Assembly: GCF_037975245.1 (NCBI RefSeq)
Contig: NC_092576.1
Coordinates: 20,050,111-20,114,110 of the forward strand
DNA length: 64,000 nt
Origin: Apostichopus japonicus
Lineage: Eukaryota > Echinodermata > Holothuroidea > Aspidochirotida > Stichopodidae
Direction: 5' to 3'
In this document: piece by piece, positions 1-12,377 of the stretch
How positions within the stretch are numbered: position 1 is the first letter of the stretch
How the letters are laid out: each line of letters starts with the position of its first letter
Notes under the pieces: model-generated
Databases searched by the model: none
The model's input: only the letters and a program-made list of their open reading frames with translations
Told to the model about the DNA's origin: nothing
Made by a program: the position numbers and the translations under genes

Positions 1-507
1 TCCAACCTCTAACACCACTTAGTTATTTATTGCTACACAAGCTTGTGATCAAGTCTCCCTTCATTTCATGTAAGAATTATCTGAGAGTTATTAGTTTCCA
101 TTGCTTCCCCTCAGTGAACCCTATGATCCCATTATGTATCATCACAAGGACATTGTGTCATTATTGTCATCACTTCTGAAATCTATACCAAATTGTACTG
201 ACCTGTTTATCTTAAATCTTATTTAAATTTTAGCCTAGCCATTGACAAAACAGCTTAATTTATTGTGAGGTAAAGTGTCTCGCCATCCCCATACATAGAC
301 CACTTTGAAAAGATTAATTTCAGGGTTAATAACTGTATTGGTCAAACTCTCACACAGCTTGCATTGGGCTGATCATTATGACACGTTCGTTGAACTTTGA
401 GATGAGGAGGACTTGTAGCAATATAGTCCTAGCCATTGCAGTAGGTGGGGTCTTAGTTTGTAAAAGGGTCCTAGTTTTGCAGATGATAGGGTCTTAGCTT
501 TGCAGGG
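1..507. other. Noncoding left edge
   Basis: No open frame, RNA gene or clear repeat is visible. Near its right end, words such as GTCCTAG, GTCTTAG and TTTGCAG recur and lead into the foldback repeat that follows. Confidence 0.4.
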
Positions 508-986
508 GTTACATCTCTATGTTCTGACGTCTCTATGTTGCAACATCTCTATGTTCCGACAATTTTTTTTGACCAAAATTCTTGACCAACATGTTTTCGG
601 ACCAAGTTTTTTCGGATCAAAATGTTCTTGGACCAAAATATTTTTATGACCCAACATTTTTTTTCACTCTAAAATTTTTCATGACCAAATTTTTTTTCGG
701 ACAAGCACTATTTGGGTCATAACAAACTTTGGGCCCTTTTTTTTTGTGAAAACAAAATTGGTGGGTCCTAACAAGTCACGTCAGAAAAAATGTTGGTCCC
801 AAAAAACATGAGTACCCCAAAAAAATTGAGTCCCAAAAAATGAAGTCCCCCAAAAAAATTGGGTCCGAAAAATTGGGTACGAAGAAATGTTGGTAAAAAA
901 AATTAGTCCAAAAAAATTATCGGAACGTATTCCTCTGAACATAGAGACTTCGGAACATAGAGACGTCGGAACATAGGGATGTCACC
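508..986. repeat. Foldback (inverted) repeat with internal degenerate tandem words
   Basis: The left arm (about 508-560) has three spaced copies of a CTCTATGTTCCGAC-like word. The right arm (about 925-986) has the same word three times in reverse complement. Between them the left half is built of degenerate GACCAAAATTTTT-like units and the right half of their complements (AAAAAATTGGGTCC-like), so the whole ~480 bp can fold on itself. No transposase frame is present. It is probably a nonautonomous foldback or MITE-like element; no family can be named. Confidence 0.65.
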
Positions 987-1051
987 TTTTTTGCAGGTCT
1001 TAGGTCTTTGTAGACACCCCAATTTTCAATGTTAACCATTACAGTGTCCCT

Positions 1052-1088
1052 CTTTTTGCTTTTTGCTTTTTGCTTTTTGCTTTTTTGC
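1052..1088. repeat. CTTTTTG microsatellite
   Basis: About five tandem copies of a 7-bp CTTTTTG unit directly precede the 85-bp tandem repeat. Confidence 0.8.
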
Positions 1089-1091
1089 AAG

Positions 1092-1256
1092 CACATGCTG
1101 GCCACTATAGCCACTATGGCCACTATAGTGTCCCAGTAAATAGTCTTTCCAGACAAAAAGTAAGATCTGCATAACACACATGCTGGCCACTATAGCTACT
1201 ATGGCCACTATAGTGTCCCAGTAAATAGTCTTACCAGACAAAAGGTAAGATCTGCT
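1092..1256. repeat. Two-copy 85-bp tandem repeat
   Basis: Copies begin at 1092 and 1177, both with CACATGCTGGCCACTATAG, and end in AAGATCTGC. Only a few substitutions separate them. Each copy contains nested CCACTATAG/CCACTATGG words. Frames crossing the repeat are duplicated with it and are not treated as genes. Confidence 0.85.
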
Positions 1257-1598
1257 TTTGATAGGAGTATATCACTTAATACTGACTTGGCTTAAATTCC
1301 TAACTTTTAAGTACCTGTACATGACTTAATATCAAACAATATGCTCCATATCTGGATTATTTCTTTACTGAAATGTGAAGACGCAATGACAATTGGGGTT
1401 CAAACCAATAGCCTTCTCTCCCAATGATAATTTTTATTTCTATTTTGATAAAAACTGTTCTGAACTGCTAATTCATTCATCATAAAACTTGATTGCTGTT
1501 TCAGGAGCATTAATTTAGGTAATAACTATATCTACTATACCAAACTTGTTGTGTAAATACATTGCTTTTGTTTCTTTTGATCCTCCATCTATGTACAG

Positions 1599-1768
1599 GA
1601 CACAATGAACTGAACAGCAATAAAGACCTTCCAACTGAATACATTGAGCTGGTCATCTGTTGCTTGGAGCTCAATAATGGAAGCAGCTCCCTGGTGGAAG
1701 CCATTCCCAAAAAGATGGAAATTTATTTTGCTCCATGGAAGCTGTTTGACTGGTTTAAAGAAGCATGA
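1599..1768 (+). CDS. Probable terminal coding exon of an unrecognised gene
   Basis: A pyrimidine-rich tract ending in TATGTACAG precedes an open frame that enters at phase 1 and runs 56 codons to TGA at 1766-1768. The peptide is compositionally protein-like: an acidic/polar start, a segment YIELVICCLELNNGSSS, then a lysine pair and an aromatic end (FAPWKLFDWFKEA). It is locally richer in G+C than its surroundings. Earlier exons would lie left of the window or at 1-1500, where none was found. The family is not recognised. It could be a chance open frame, but the splice acceptor, composition and clean stop favour a real last exon. Confidence 0.4.
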
Positions 1769-2986
1769 GGCATTGTAGGCATGTGTAGCTGAAAATCATC
1801 CATATGACTTAGCCACCATATATGGGCAAAAATAACTACTTGGAACAGTTACAATGTCATTTATTTGAGCTGGATGAGAGTGGCTATGGACGGCCATTAC
1901 CACAAAAACAAGAACAAAAAGTAAATTACATTACATTACACATTACAGAAATTTTCTCCATAGAAAAGAAAATTTCTTCATAAAAAGAATTACTTGGATA
2001 TCAAAAATAAATTTACTCCATCAAATATAAATTTACTAAATCACATCAAAACTTACTGTACTCTTCAAAAAGAAATTTTCTTCATCAAAGATAAATTTAC
2101 TTTATGGAAACTAAGTTCACTCACACATATTAGATCTACCCCGTCCAATATAAACTCATAGCTCATCCCGTCCTAACCAAAAAAAATCCCCCAATTAATT
2201 TATTGGGAATCAGGACAATGTATCTGTTGGAAAAGATATTTGACCCATTATTGTACAAACTGATACAGATGATATTGGAAGAGACTCTTCATGTTGGAAG
2301 AGTGGAGATGCAGATGGTGGCATATCGATAACCTATTGCAGGTCTCTCAGGACTGAATAAATTAATGAATTAAAGGTGAAGGGATTGGGGAGAACTGCTT
2401 ATTATTTCTCAATCTATAGCATTACTAATAAACTGAGGTATTAGTAAACTATGGAAGATGGTGCAAATGAAGTTGTTTTGTGCCAAAATTTAAAATTGAT
2501 ATTTTTTATATAGACATATGTCTCTCATTGTGGTACAAATATTTCAATTGGACCATAACCTTTATCCCCTGTCATTTTTGCATATATATGTCATTCATAT
2601 TAATGAGTGATTAATGTCCGATGATAACATATTGAAAGATCGTCATATGACATAGTTATATTTTTGCCTAATGTATATGGTCCTTTTCCTACAGCATGTA
2701 TTATGTGGTGCACAGGAACTATTGAACAAATTGTATGTCAGTAGGATTATGCATATTATTAAACTAGTGGGCAGAGCTTAGTCAACATCATACATTTGAA
2801 TGAATGCAAGGCTGAAAGTTTGATTGCTATAACTGTGTTAGTAAGACTATTAAATATTGGGTATTGAGGTGAGCAGGGAGGGGCTTTGGGGACAGGCAGG
2901 GGGATTAAATTGAGTGCAGGTTTTCATTATATATTTTGCTGTAGATGACAACACCATTGGTGTAGTCTTGCCCATTCTTTGTTGTT
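1769..2986. other. Possible 3' UTR and noncoding DNA
   Basis: No coding frame is seen. Around 1930-2120 the sequence repeats AAATTTACT and GAAATTTTCTTCAT-like words on both strands. AATAAA occurs at about 2356 and would be a possible polyadenylation signal if the 1599-1768 exon is real. Confidence 0.3.
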
Positions 2987-3160
2987 GTTCATATCAGTTG
3001 ATATTTTGAGATGTAGTACTTTTTTTTATAAATGTTTTAATGTTCATATCAGTCTATATTTTGAGATGTAGTGCTTTTTTTTATTAAATGTTTTGGTGTT
3101 CATATCAGTTAAGATTTTGATATTTTGAGATGGTAGTCCTTTTTTTATTAAATGTTAATT
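2987..3160. repeat. Three-copy ~55-bp tandem repeat
   Basis: Units starting GTTCATATCAG occur at 2987, 3042 and 3098. Each continues with ATTTTGAGATG and a T-run followed by AAATGTT. The third copy has a small internal duplication. Confidence 0.8.
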
Positions 3161-4320
3161 AAAACAAGACCAATATCCTGTGTTCATGTGTAACACTGTA
3201 CTTCTTTCATTTTAATTAACCTTTGTAAACTATTTCGAAGAGATAAACCAACTTAAAGCAACCTGATGATATTTGTTGTGTATGATCTTTTTCTTGGTTT
3301 TCTTTTGCTTTGCTCAATAAGAATTTGAAGGCACAAACTTTGCTTTTTATGTGTCGTATACCTTTGATACAACTCCTTTTATATTACCATCTTTGCTAAG
3401 CAATTCGCTTCGAATATATTGATATTGATCTTGAATTATTCAATAAGCCTAACTGAAACTATTTGAAGGTGTCAGAAATTTATCATGCTAGGGAGGAAGT
3501 CAAATGGCGCTGCTTTCGACAGGAATAAAAAATTCCATGTAAAATATGTCTTTTCTAAAGGTTCTGTAAATTTCGCATTGTTTTCTGCTTCATGCTCTAC
3601 GCTGTCTCAAAAGGCGTACAGCGAGTAGCAAACATAACACGCGACAATGTCGAAGAGGATAATTATTCAACCACCATGACAGCAGTATCGCTAACAACCA
3701 ACACAAACGACATTGCACAGCTGCATATAAGTATATGTACTGCATATGTTCAATCTTGAAATTTATGATGTACAATTTTTTTTATTTTGACAGTCCTTGA
3801 TCAATAATAAGCTTGCAAAATGACAGAAATGGAATGCATGCATGTTTTCCTAAATGTTGATGATAAATACAGTGATCAGTGTTTGTATATTTTTTGTTAC
3901 ACCTTTTTTTAGTATTTATTTCTTCAAAATTTGCCTGAAAGTTTGCAACCAACCAAATATGCATGTGCATTAACGTGTTCGTGGCAGGTCTGCTGAATTG
4001 GCCCCTTAAATCCTATCGTTAGGAAAGTTTCGTAAAGATTTAAAAAAAGTACTAATTCCTGGAGGTCTGGACTCTCCAAATTGTTTTCAGACATTCTATG
4101 TACAGCATACCTTAAACTTCTTTTTTTGTTGCCCCATCTAAACATAAAGGCCTATATAAATAAACAAACAATTAACAATTATTCGAATTTTGAGTACATA
4201 TAAAAGATGTCTTGAAATTCAAATGATGTCAACATGAAAATCAATGTTTACTTGGTGTTTTTTTCTAAAAGTTTATGTTTGTACCTTCATATAGTTATAT
4301 AAAAGGCACACTTAATCTTC
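3161..4320. other. Noncoding AT-rich stretch
   Basis: Short frames on the minus strand (60-74 codons) have no recognisable domain or splice context. Nothing else is supported. Confidence 0.35.
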
Positions 4321-4733
4321 ATTATTCGCGTCAAAAATAAAGAATGAAGTAACACTTTATGGGGTAGGGGATTGATACCTTTTCAGTAATTTCTGCTTAA
4401 ATTTGGGCAAATCCTTTTCCAACCTCCTACAACCCCCCCCCCCCCCCCTACCCCCGCTTTAAATGTTCTCTCTTACGATTCCCATTGTCCATTTCCTTGT
4501 TCATACATTAGTCAGAGATAGATTTAGAGATAGATTATTCGCATCAAAAATAAAGAATGAAGTAACACTTTATCGGGGAGGGGATTGATACCTTTTCAGT
4601 AATTTCTACTTAAATTTGGGCAAAACCTTTTCCAACCTCCTACAACCCCCGCCCCCGTTTTAAATGTTCTCTTGTACGATTCCCATGGTCTATTTTCTTG
4701 TTCATAGATTAGTCAGAGATAAAATTTAAACAG
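4321..4733. repeat. Two-copy ~213-bp tandem duplication with poly-C tract
   Basis: Copy 1 (4321-4533) and copy 2 (4534-4733) both start ATTATTCGC and share the AATAAAGAATGAAGTAACAC block, a CCAACCTCCTACAACCCCC block and TTAGTCAGAGATA. They differ mainly in the length of the poly-C run and in scattered substitutions, so this is a local duplication with some age. Confidence 0.85.
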
Positions 4734-4904
4734 TCCGTTTTTTTTTTGCACTGCCGATTTCTTTGAATAAGCCGTCAAGTGATATTAGAAGAAAGTATAC
4801 CAAAGGCTTAGGCTATATCATGCACGTATAGCGATGAATCGCACGTTAAATGTAGACAAGTACCCATCGCAATATATGTACGATACAGAAAAGTATACTG
4901 CTTA

Positions 4905-5140
4905 CTATAAATACCATTTCCAGATAACCAAACCCGTAATTGAAAATATTAAAAAATTATCAACTACTATAATTCACAACAAGAAGAATCTGGGAGGGAC
5001 GCCCCACCCATAAAATCTCGATATTTTACAGGAAGACTTAAACCGGTCAAATATAGGTCTGTTAATATCCTTTATTTACCGAACTGGTAGATCTGTTTAA
5101 TTCATGCATCATTGAGCATAAATAGATTCAAATTAAAAAT
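4905..5140. repeat. Divergent outlying satellite monomer
   Basis: Words characteristic of the downstream 332-bp satellite appear in the same order: CCGTAATTGAAAATATT, ATTCACAA, a GTCAAATATAGGTCTGTT-like word, TTTACCGAACT.GTAGATCTGTTT and CATTGAGCATA. Divergence is much higher than inside the main array, as expected of a monomer at the array edge. Confidence 0.7.
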
Positions 5141-5190
5141 AGATAACCCCCCCCCCCAATCTTGGTAAAACTGACGATAGTTGGAAATTT

Positions 5191-5245
5191 GAGTGCGACA
5201 GTCAGAATTTCCGACTGTCGCACTCTCATTTTTCCGACTGTCGCA
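5191..5245. repeat. Perfect 13-bp hairpin plus duplicated arm
   Basis: GAGTGCGACAGTC at 5191-5203 is the exact reverse complement of GACTGTCGCACTC at 5213-5225, with a 9-nt loop. The right arm with its TTCC/TCATT flanks is then repeated at about 5233-5245. Confidence 0.85.
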
Positions 5246-5609
5246 CTCTCATTTTCACATATTCTTGTAATTTGTGAGTGACCTAAAATTTTCGGTCAAC
5301 ATTGACCTTCAATCAGTCATTTTTACCACGTTTTCCTTGTCACATTGAGAAATTGTATCACGCGATCTTTATACTCCACCATACAAAACTTCGTACGATT
5401 TTTAATACTCCCTGTTCGCTAGCTTCATGTAAGTTCAGGATATACATTGTCCCTATGTATACAAAAAACGCTCAATGCTAATCTACGGAAGCTTTAAAAG
5501 TGCCGTCAACATAACAAAAACTTTGCCCCATAATTTGACATTTTTCAGTAACAAGATAAAATGTTATCAAAATCAGAAAATGTTGGATTGCTCAGTTGCT
5601 TTAACAGAT

Positions 5610-5850
5610 CAATTGAACCATTTTCTGAAAAATGTTTAATTGACAACTTATCATTATCTCGTCAGTTTGACATTTTTCTGCAAAATTTCCGATCGTTCAC
5701 TTCATTCCATCTGAGCAATTGAAACATTTTCTGAAAAATGTTTAATTGCCAACTTATCGTATCTCGTCAACTCAACATTTTTCTGCAAAATGTTTAATTG
5801 TTCACTTCATTCCGAATGCTCAGTTGGAATGAAGTGAACAATTAAAACAT
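5610..5850. repeat. 106-bp tandem duplication ending in a 21-bp perfect hairpin
   Basis: Two copies (from 5610 and 5716) share ATTTTCTGAAAAATGTTTAATTG, CAACTTATC, CTCGTCA and ATTTTTCTGCAAAAT. At the end, 5793-5813 pairs perfectly with 5826-5846 across a 12-nt loop, forming a 21-bp stem. There is no run of T that would suggest a terminator. Confidence 0.85.
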
Positions 5851-6239
5851 TTCATGTGAGTGATAAATATCCCCACCCCCCCTCAAAGAAAAAATATTAA
5901 GCGTGCCAATAAAAGCTCTGTATTTTGGGTAACTCACTTTGTCGTCGAATATAATTTGTTGAAAATAAAAAGTGTTCCTTTTGTTACATTAACATAGCTT
6001 TTGCAGTCATTAGTCTATAAGCCTTCAAACAGATAACTTTACTCAGTTGCTTACCTGCTTTGCTTAACCAGAGTGATAAAGAAGTTTGTGAAGTGAGGGC
6101 CAGTGGTATTCAATATGTGAATGTTGGCGAGTAGAGCGGGGGGGGGGGGGACAAACAGCAGCCGAAATTTTCTGGCTCCAAAACCTATCCAGTTGGAATT
6201 TCAGCCTACACCCCCACCCCCCTCCTAATCATCAGGATT
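5851..6239. other. Noncoding spacer with homopolymer runs
   Basis: Poly-C (near 5875 and 6210) and poly-G (near 6139) runs and AT-rich sequence. No gene is visible. Confidence 0.35.
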
Positions 6240-6737
6240 TAGCTACGTCCCTGATTTCATGAAATCATCACTCCGTCAAACAAGGGTCTGTTTATATCCT
6301 TTATTTTCCGAAGTTGTAGATCTGTCTATATCATGTGTCATTGAGCGTAGACAAATTCAAATTAAAAATAGATATATAAATGTTTCACTCCGTTAAACAA
6401 GGGTCTGTTTATATCCTTTATTTTATATTAGAACTGTGTAATGAATGCATTGAAAGAAATCACATCGTATTAACGTCTTTTTTTTTTTTGTAACACGTAC
6501 TTTCAACTGAAATATATAATCGTGAGTGTATTAGCGGATTCTGTGGACCGTCCAAATAATCTAAAACACATTTCATTGTATTGTATATTGATGATAAACC
6601 AAAATTAACCAACTCTATTGGTTGAAAATTGATCAACTCTATTAATTCAAAATAACTGTGTTCTAAGGAAAGACCCCGCACCAAATATCGGCAGATTCAG
6701 GAAGGAATCACCCCGTCAAATGTGGGTATATGTATAT
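6240..6737. repeat. Divergent satellite monomers at array edge
   Basis: GTCAAACAAGGGTCTG with TATATCCTTTATTTTCCGAAG occurs in two overlapping partial copies, followed by a diverged monomer carrying TTAGCGGATTCTGTGGACCGTCC at about 6532. These are satellite copies too diverged or truncated to belong to the homogenised array. Confidence 0.75.
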
Positions 6738-9544
6738 GAGCGGATTATGTGGACCGTCCACATAATCTGAGACACATGATATTGTATAACATATTGATTC
6801 TTAAGCAAAGCTCCTCTTGAATATATTCAGAAATGATCAGCTAATCTAATACCCACTGACAGCCTTCTGAACAAGGGCCAAACCCTCAAATCTCGAAATA
6901 TTTCACTTAATCATCACTACGTCAAACAAGGGTCTGTTTATATCCTTTATTTTCCGAAGTTATAGATCTGTCTATATCATGTGTCATTGAGCATAGAAAT
7001 ATTGATATTAAAAATAGATAGCCATATCATATTAAATTTGTGCATGGAAGTCGGTAATTGTAATGAAACTTGATCTCAACTTTAATTGGAAACATTGGAA
7101 ATGAACCACTCCTGTAAACTGACCTCAATGACCACCGGTGCAAAGTTATGGATGGTATTGCTGCCCCCCCCCACACCCTTACCCCCCCCCCGACTTAAAA
7201 AGCCTGTGAAAATAAAACTTACTATTACCCTTATCCTGTAAGATAATACTCATAACCATTCAAATATTAATTGTTTAAAACGAAGCTATTAAGAAAATAG
7301 TGTGTATTAGGATAGTAGTGTAACGTGAATGGTTTTTATACTCATCCGTAGTAAGCGGTGCACTTAGCTACATAGCCAGCCATGTCATGAATATTTATAG
7401 TCAAGTGGGATGCAATTTAGGATGGTTAAATGCTTATTGATGTGTTTTATAGTCTAATTAAGAGAGTTATGGGTTTAGTAAAACGGTATTATCAGTGAGG
7501 TTAATGTCTACGACATACTTGCATATGTTTGGGGGAATAATGTCGTTGTTGTTAATGAAATAGTTAAAGAGATTTTACGTCACATGTTGTATTGTTTTAT
7601 TGCTTATTATATGTACCAGAGTGTCACCACCGCGTAAATTTTTGAAATTAATCTATTATATAAGTTCGCATTCACATTTACTAAATATTTGTACCCAGAG
7701 ACTTATTATTTTCTTGTTACTGTAATATGGCCTGGTCTCTAGTTACTATGGTTAACCATGCAGGTAAAAACGGAATATAACCACGACATTTCCGTAAAGG
7801 AACATCTGACAGTATTCTCTGCTGTGCTAAAGAGCCCCCGGAATGCAATAGTAGCATTGAGGTTTTTGTTTAATAATCCACGTCATCCTAAATGAAATAT
7901 ATATTCGTAATTGTATAATCGGTTTATGTGGATCGTCCACATTATATTATACGTATGATGTTGTATTGTTAATTGATTATAACTAAAACCGTAATTGAAA
8001 AATATTAAAAATTAATCAACTACATTAATTCACAATAACGGTCTTCTGAAAAAGGGCTACACACGCTCATATCTCGATATGTTTCAGGTAGGAATCACCC
8101 CGTCAAATATGGGTCTGTATTATATCCAGTATTTACCGAACTCGTAGATCTGTTTAAATCATGTGTATTGAAGGTATTTAATATATTCATATAGAAGTAT
8201 TAATGTCTTTTTTCTGTAGCACACGTAATCTCAATTGGAATATATAATCGTAAGTGTACGAGCGGATTATGTGGACCGTCCACATAATCTTTGTTTATTG
8301 ATTATAAACCAAAATTAGGGTTTAAAATTGATCAACTGCATTAATTCAAAACAACTGTGTTCAAAGGAAGGACCCAGCACCAAATATCTACAGATTCAGT
8401 AAGGAATCAACCCGTCAAATATGGGTCTGTTTTATATCCTGTATTTACCAAACTCGTAGATCTAATTAAATCATGTGTACTGAATGTATTGAATATATTC
8501 ATATAGTAGTATTAACGTCTTTTTTTCTGTAACACACGTAATCTCAATTGGAATATATAATCGTAAGTGTACGAGCGGATTATGTGGACCGTCCAAATAA
8601 TCTTATACACATTTCATTGTATTGTTTATTGATTATAAACCAAAATTAGGGCTTAAAATTTATCAACTACATTAATTCAAAACAACTGTGTTCAAAGGAA
8701 GGACCCCGCACCAAATATCGATAGATTCAGTAAGGAATCAACCCGTCAAATATGGGTCTGTTTTATATCCTGTATTTACCGAACTCGTAGATCTGTTTGA
8801 ATTATTGTGTATTGAATGTATTGAATATATTCATATAGAAGTATTAACGTCTTTTTTTCTGTAACACACGTAATCTCAATTGGAATATATAATCATAAGT
8901 GTACGAGCGGATTATGTGGACCGTCCACATAATCTTATACACATTTCATTGTATTGTTTATTGATTATAAACCAAAATTAGGGTTGAAAATTGATCAACT
9001 CTATTAATTCAAAATAACCGTTCTTATGAAAGACCCCGCACCAAATATCGACAGATTCAGGAAGGAATCAACCCGTCAAATATGGGTCTGTTTTATTACC
9101 TTTAATTACTGAACTCGTAGATCTGTTTAAATCATGTATCATTGAGCATATCAAGATTAATATTAAAAACAGATAACGTTATCAAATATGTATTTTTTTG
9201 GCATGTCATACGGTTTTCCTTTAGGTTAATTTATTCTCAACAAATCGTTATTTGGGATCATTGGAAAAAAAACACATTTGTAAGCTGGCATCAACAATCC
9301 TCGTTACATGGGTTGGGATTATTATAGGAAACCCCAAAAGAATAACCCCAATCCATTACCCTTAATATTAGTATGATAATACTGTTGACCGTTTATAAAA
9401 ATTGTCATAAAAGCAGCTGGTTAAGAAAGATCACAACCTAAATATTTTCTTTTGGTCTATAGAATGTATCTGGATAGTAGTATTAACGTTTTTTTTTTTA
9501 GTAACACACGTAATCTCAATTGGAATATATAATCGTAAGTATAT
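6738..9544. repeat. Higher-order satellite unit 1
   Basis: A block 6738-8269 (a diverged monomer, then ~850 bp unrelated to the monomer with poly-C near 7165, then a degenerate monomer near 7885-8269). Monomers start at 8270, 8573 (29 bp short, with an imperfect palindrome) and 8905. The B-block extension lies at about 9170-9480. This is the most diverged of the four units. Confidence 0.9.
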
Positions 9545-12377
9545 GAGCGGATTATGTGGACCGTCCACATAATCTGAGACACATGATATTGTATAACATA
9601 TTGATTCTTAAGCAAAGCTCCTCTTGAATATATTCAGAAATGATCAGCTAATCTAATACCCACTGACAGCCTTCTGAACAAGGGCCAAACCCTCAAATCT
9701 CGAAATATTTCACTTAATCATCACTACGTCAAACAAGGGTCTGTTTATATCCTTTATTTTCCGAAGTTATAGATCTGTCTATATCATGTGTCATTGAGCA
9801 TAGAAATATTGATATTAAAAATAGATAGCCATATCATATTAAATTTGTGCATGGAAGTCGGTTTACCTACATTGTAATGAAACTTGATCTCAACTTTAAT
9901 TGGAAACATTGGAAATGAACCACTCCTGTAAACTGACCTCAATGACCACCGGTGCAAAGTTATGGATGGTATTGCTGCCCCCCCCCTCCGCACCCTTACC
10001 CCCCCCCCCCGACTTAAAAAGCCTGTGAAAATAAAACTTGCTATTACCCTTATCCTGTAAGATAATACTCATAACCATTCAAATATTAATTGTTTAAAAC
10101 GAAGCTGTTAAGAAAATAGTGTGTATTAGGATAGTAGTGTAACGTGAATGGTTTTTACACTCATCCGTAGTAAGCGGTGCACTTAGCTACATAGCCAGCC
10201 ATGTCATGAATATTTATAGTCAATTGGGATGTAATTTAGGATGGTTAAGTGCTTATTGATGTGTTTTATAGTCTAATTAAGAGAGTTATGGGTTTAGTAA
10301 AACGGTATTATCAGTGAGTTTAATGTCTATGACATATTTGCATATGTTTGGGGGATAATGTTGTTGTTGTTAATGAAATAGTTAAAGAGATTTTACGTCA
10401 CATGTTGTATTGTTTTATTGCTTATTATATGTACCAGAGTGTCACCACCGTAATTATTTTTGAAATTAATCTATTATTAAGATTCGCATTCACAATTACT
10501 AAAAATTTGTACCCAGAGATTTATTATTTTCTTGTTACTGTAATATGGCCTGGTCTCTAGTTACTATGGTTAACCATGCAGGTAAAAACAGAACCTAACC
10601 ACGACATTTCCGTAAAGGAACATCTGACAGTATTCTCTGCTGTGCTAAAGAGCCCCCAGAATGCAATAGTAGCATTGAGGTCTTTGTTTAATAATCCACG
10701 TCATCCTAAATGAAATATATATTCGTAATTGTATAATCGGTTTATGTGGATCGTCCACATTATATTATACGTATGATGTTGTATTGTTAATTGATTATAA
10801 CTAAAACCGTAATTGAAAATATTAAAAATTAATCAACTACATTAATTCACAATAACGGTCTTCTGAATAAGGGCTACACACCCTCATATCTTGATATGTT
10901 TCAGGTAGGAATCACCCCGTCAAATATGGGTCTGTATTATATCCAGTATTTACCGAACTCGTAGATCTGTTTAAATCATGTGTATTGAAGGTATTTAATA
11001 TATTCATAGAGAAGTATTAATGTCTTTTTTCTGTAACACACGTAATCTCAATTGGAATATATAATCGTAAGTGTACGAGCGGATTATGTGGACCGTCCAC
11101 ATAATCTTATACACATTTCATAGTATTGTTTATTGATTATAAACCAAAATTAGGGTTTAAAATTTATCAACTACATTAATTCAAAACAACTGTGTTCAAA
11201 GGAAGGACCCAGCACCAAATATCTACAGATTCAGTAAGGAATCAACCCGTCAAATATGGGTCTGTTTTATATCCTGTATTTACCGAACTCGTAGATCTAA
11301 TTAAATCATGTGTATTGAAGGTATTTAATATATTCATATAGAAGTATTAATGTCTTTTTTCTGTAGCACACGTAATCTCAACTGGAATATATAATCGTAA
11401 GTGTACGAGCGGATTATGTGGACCGTCCACATAATCTTATACACATTTCATGGTATTGTTTATTGATTATAAACCAAAATTAGGGTTTAAAATTTATCAA
11501 CTACATTAATTCAAAACAACTGTGTTCAAAGGAAGGACCCAGCACCAAATATCTACAGATTCAGTAAGGAATCAACCCGTCAAATATGGGTCTGTTTTAT
11601 ATCCTGTATTTACCGAACTCGTAGATCTGTTTGAATCATGTGTATTGAATGTATTGAATATATTCATATAGAAGTATTAACGTCTTTTTTTCTGTAACAC
11701 ACGTAATCTCAATTGGAATATATAATCATAAGTGTACGAGCGGATTATGTGGACCGTCCACATAATCTTATACACATTTCATTGTATTGTTTATTGATTA
11801 AAAACCAAAATTAGTGTTGAAAATTGATCAACTCTATTAATTAAAAATAACCGTTCTTGTGAAAGACCCCGCACCAAATATCGACAGATTCAGGAAGGAA
11901 TCAACCCGTCAAATATGGGTCTGTTTTATTACCTTTAATTACTGAACTCGTAGATCTGTTTAAATCATGTATCATTGAGCATATCAAGATTAATATTAAA
12001 AACAGATAACGTTATCAAATATGTATTTTTTGGCATGTCATACGGTTTTCCTTTAGGTTAATTTATTCTCAACAAATCGTTATTTGGGAACATTGGCAAA
12101 AAAAAACATTTGTAAGCTGGCATCAACAATCCTCGTTACATGGGTTGGGATTATTATAGGAAACCCCAAAAGAATAACCCCAATCCATTACCCTTAATAT
12201 TAGTATGATAATACTGTTGACCGTTTATAAAAATTGTCTTAAAAGCAGCTGGTTAAGAAAGATCACAACCTAAATATTTTCTTTTGGTCTATAGAATGTA
12301 TCTGGATAGTAGTATTAACGTTTTTTTTTTTTAGTAACACACGTAATCTCAATTGGAATATATAATCGTAAGTATAT
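9545..12377. repeat. Higher-order satellite unit 2
   Basis: Same plan as unit 1: A block 9545-11076, monomers at 11077, 11407 and 11738, and B block to 12377. Length 2833 bp. A 69-codon minus-strand frame in its A block is identical to that in unit 3, showing recent duplication. Confidence 0.9.
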
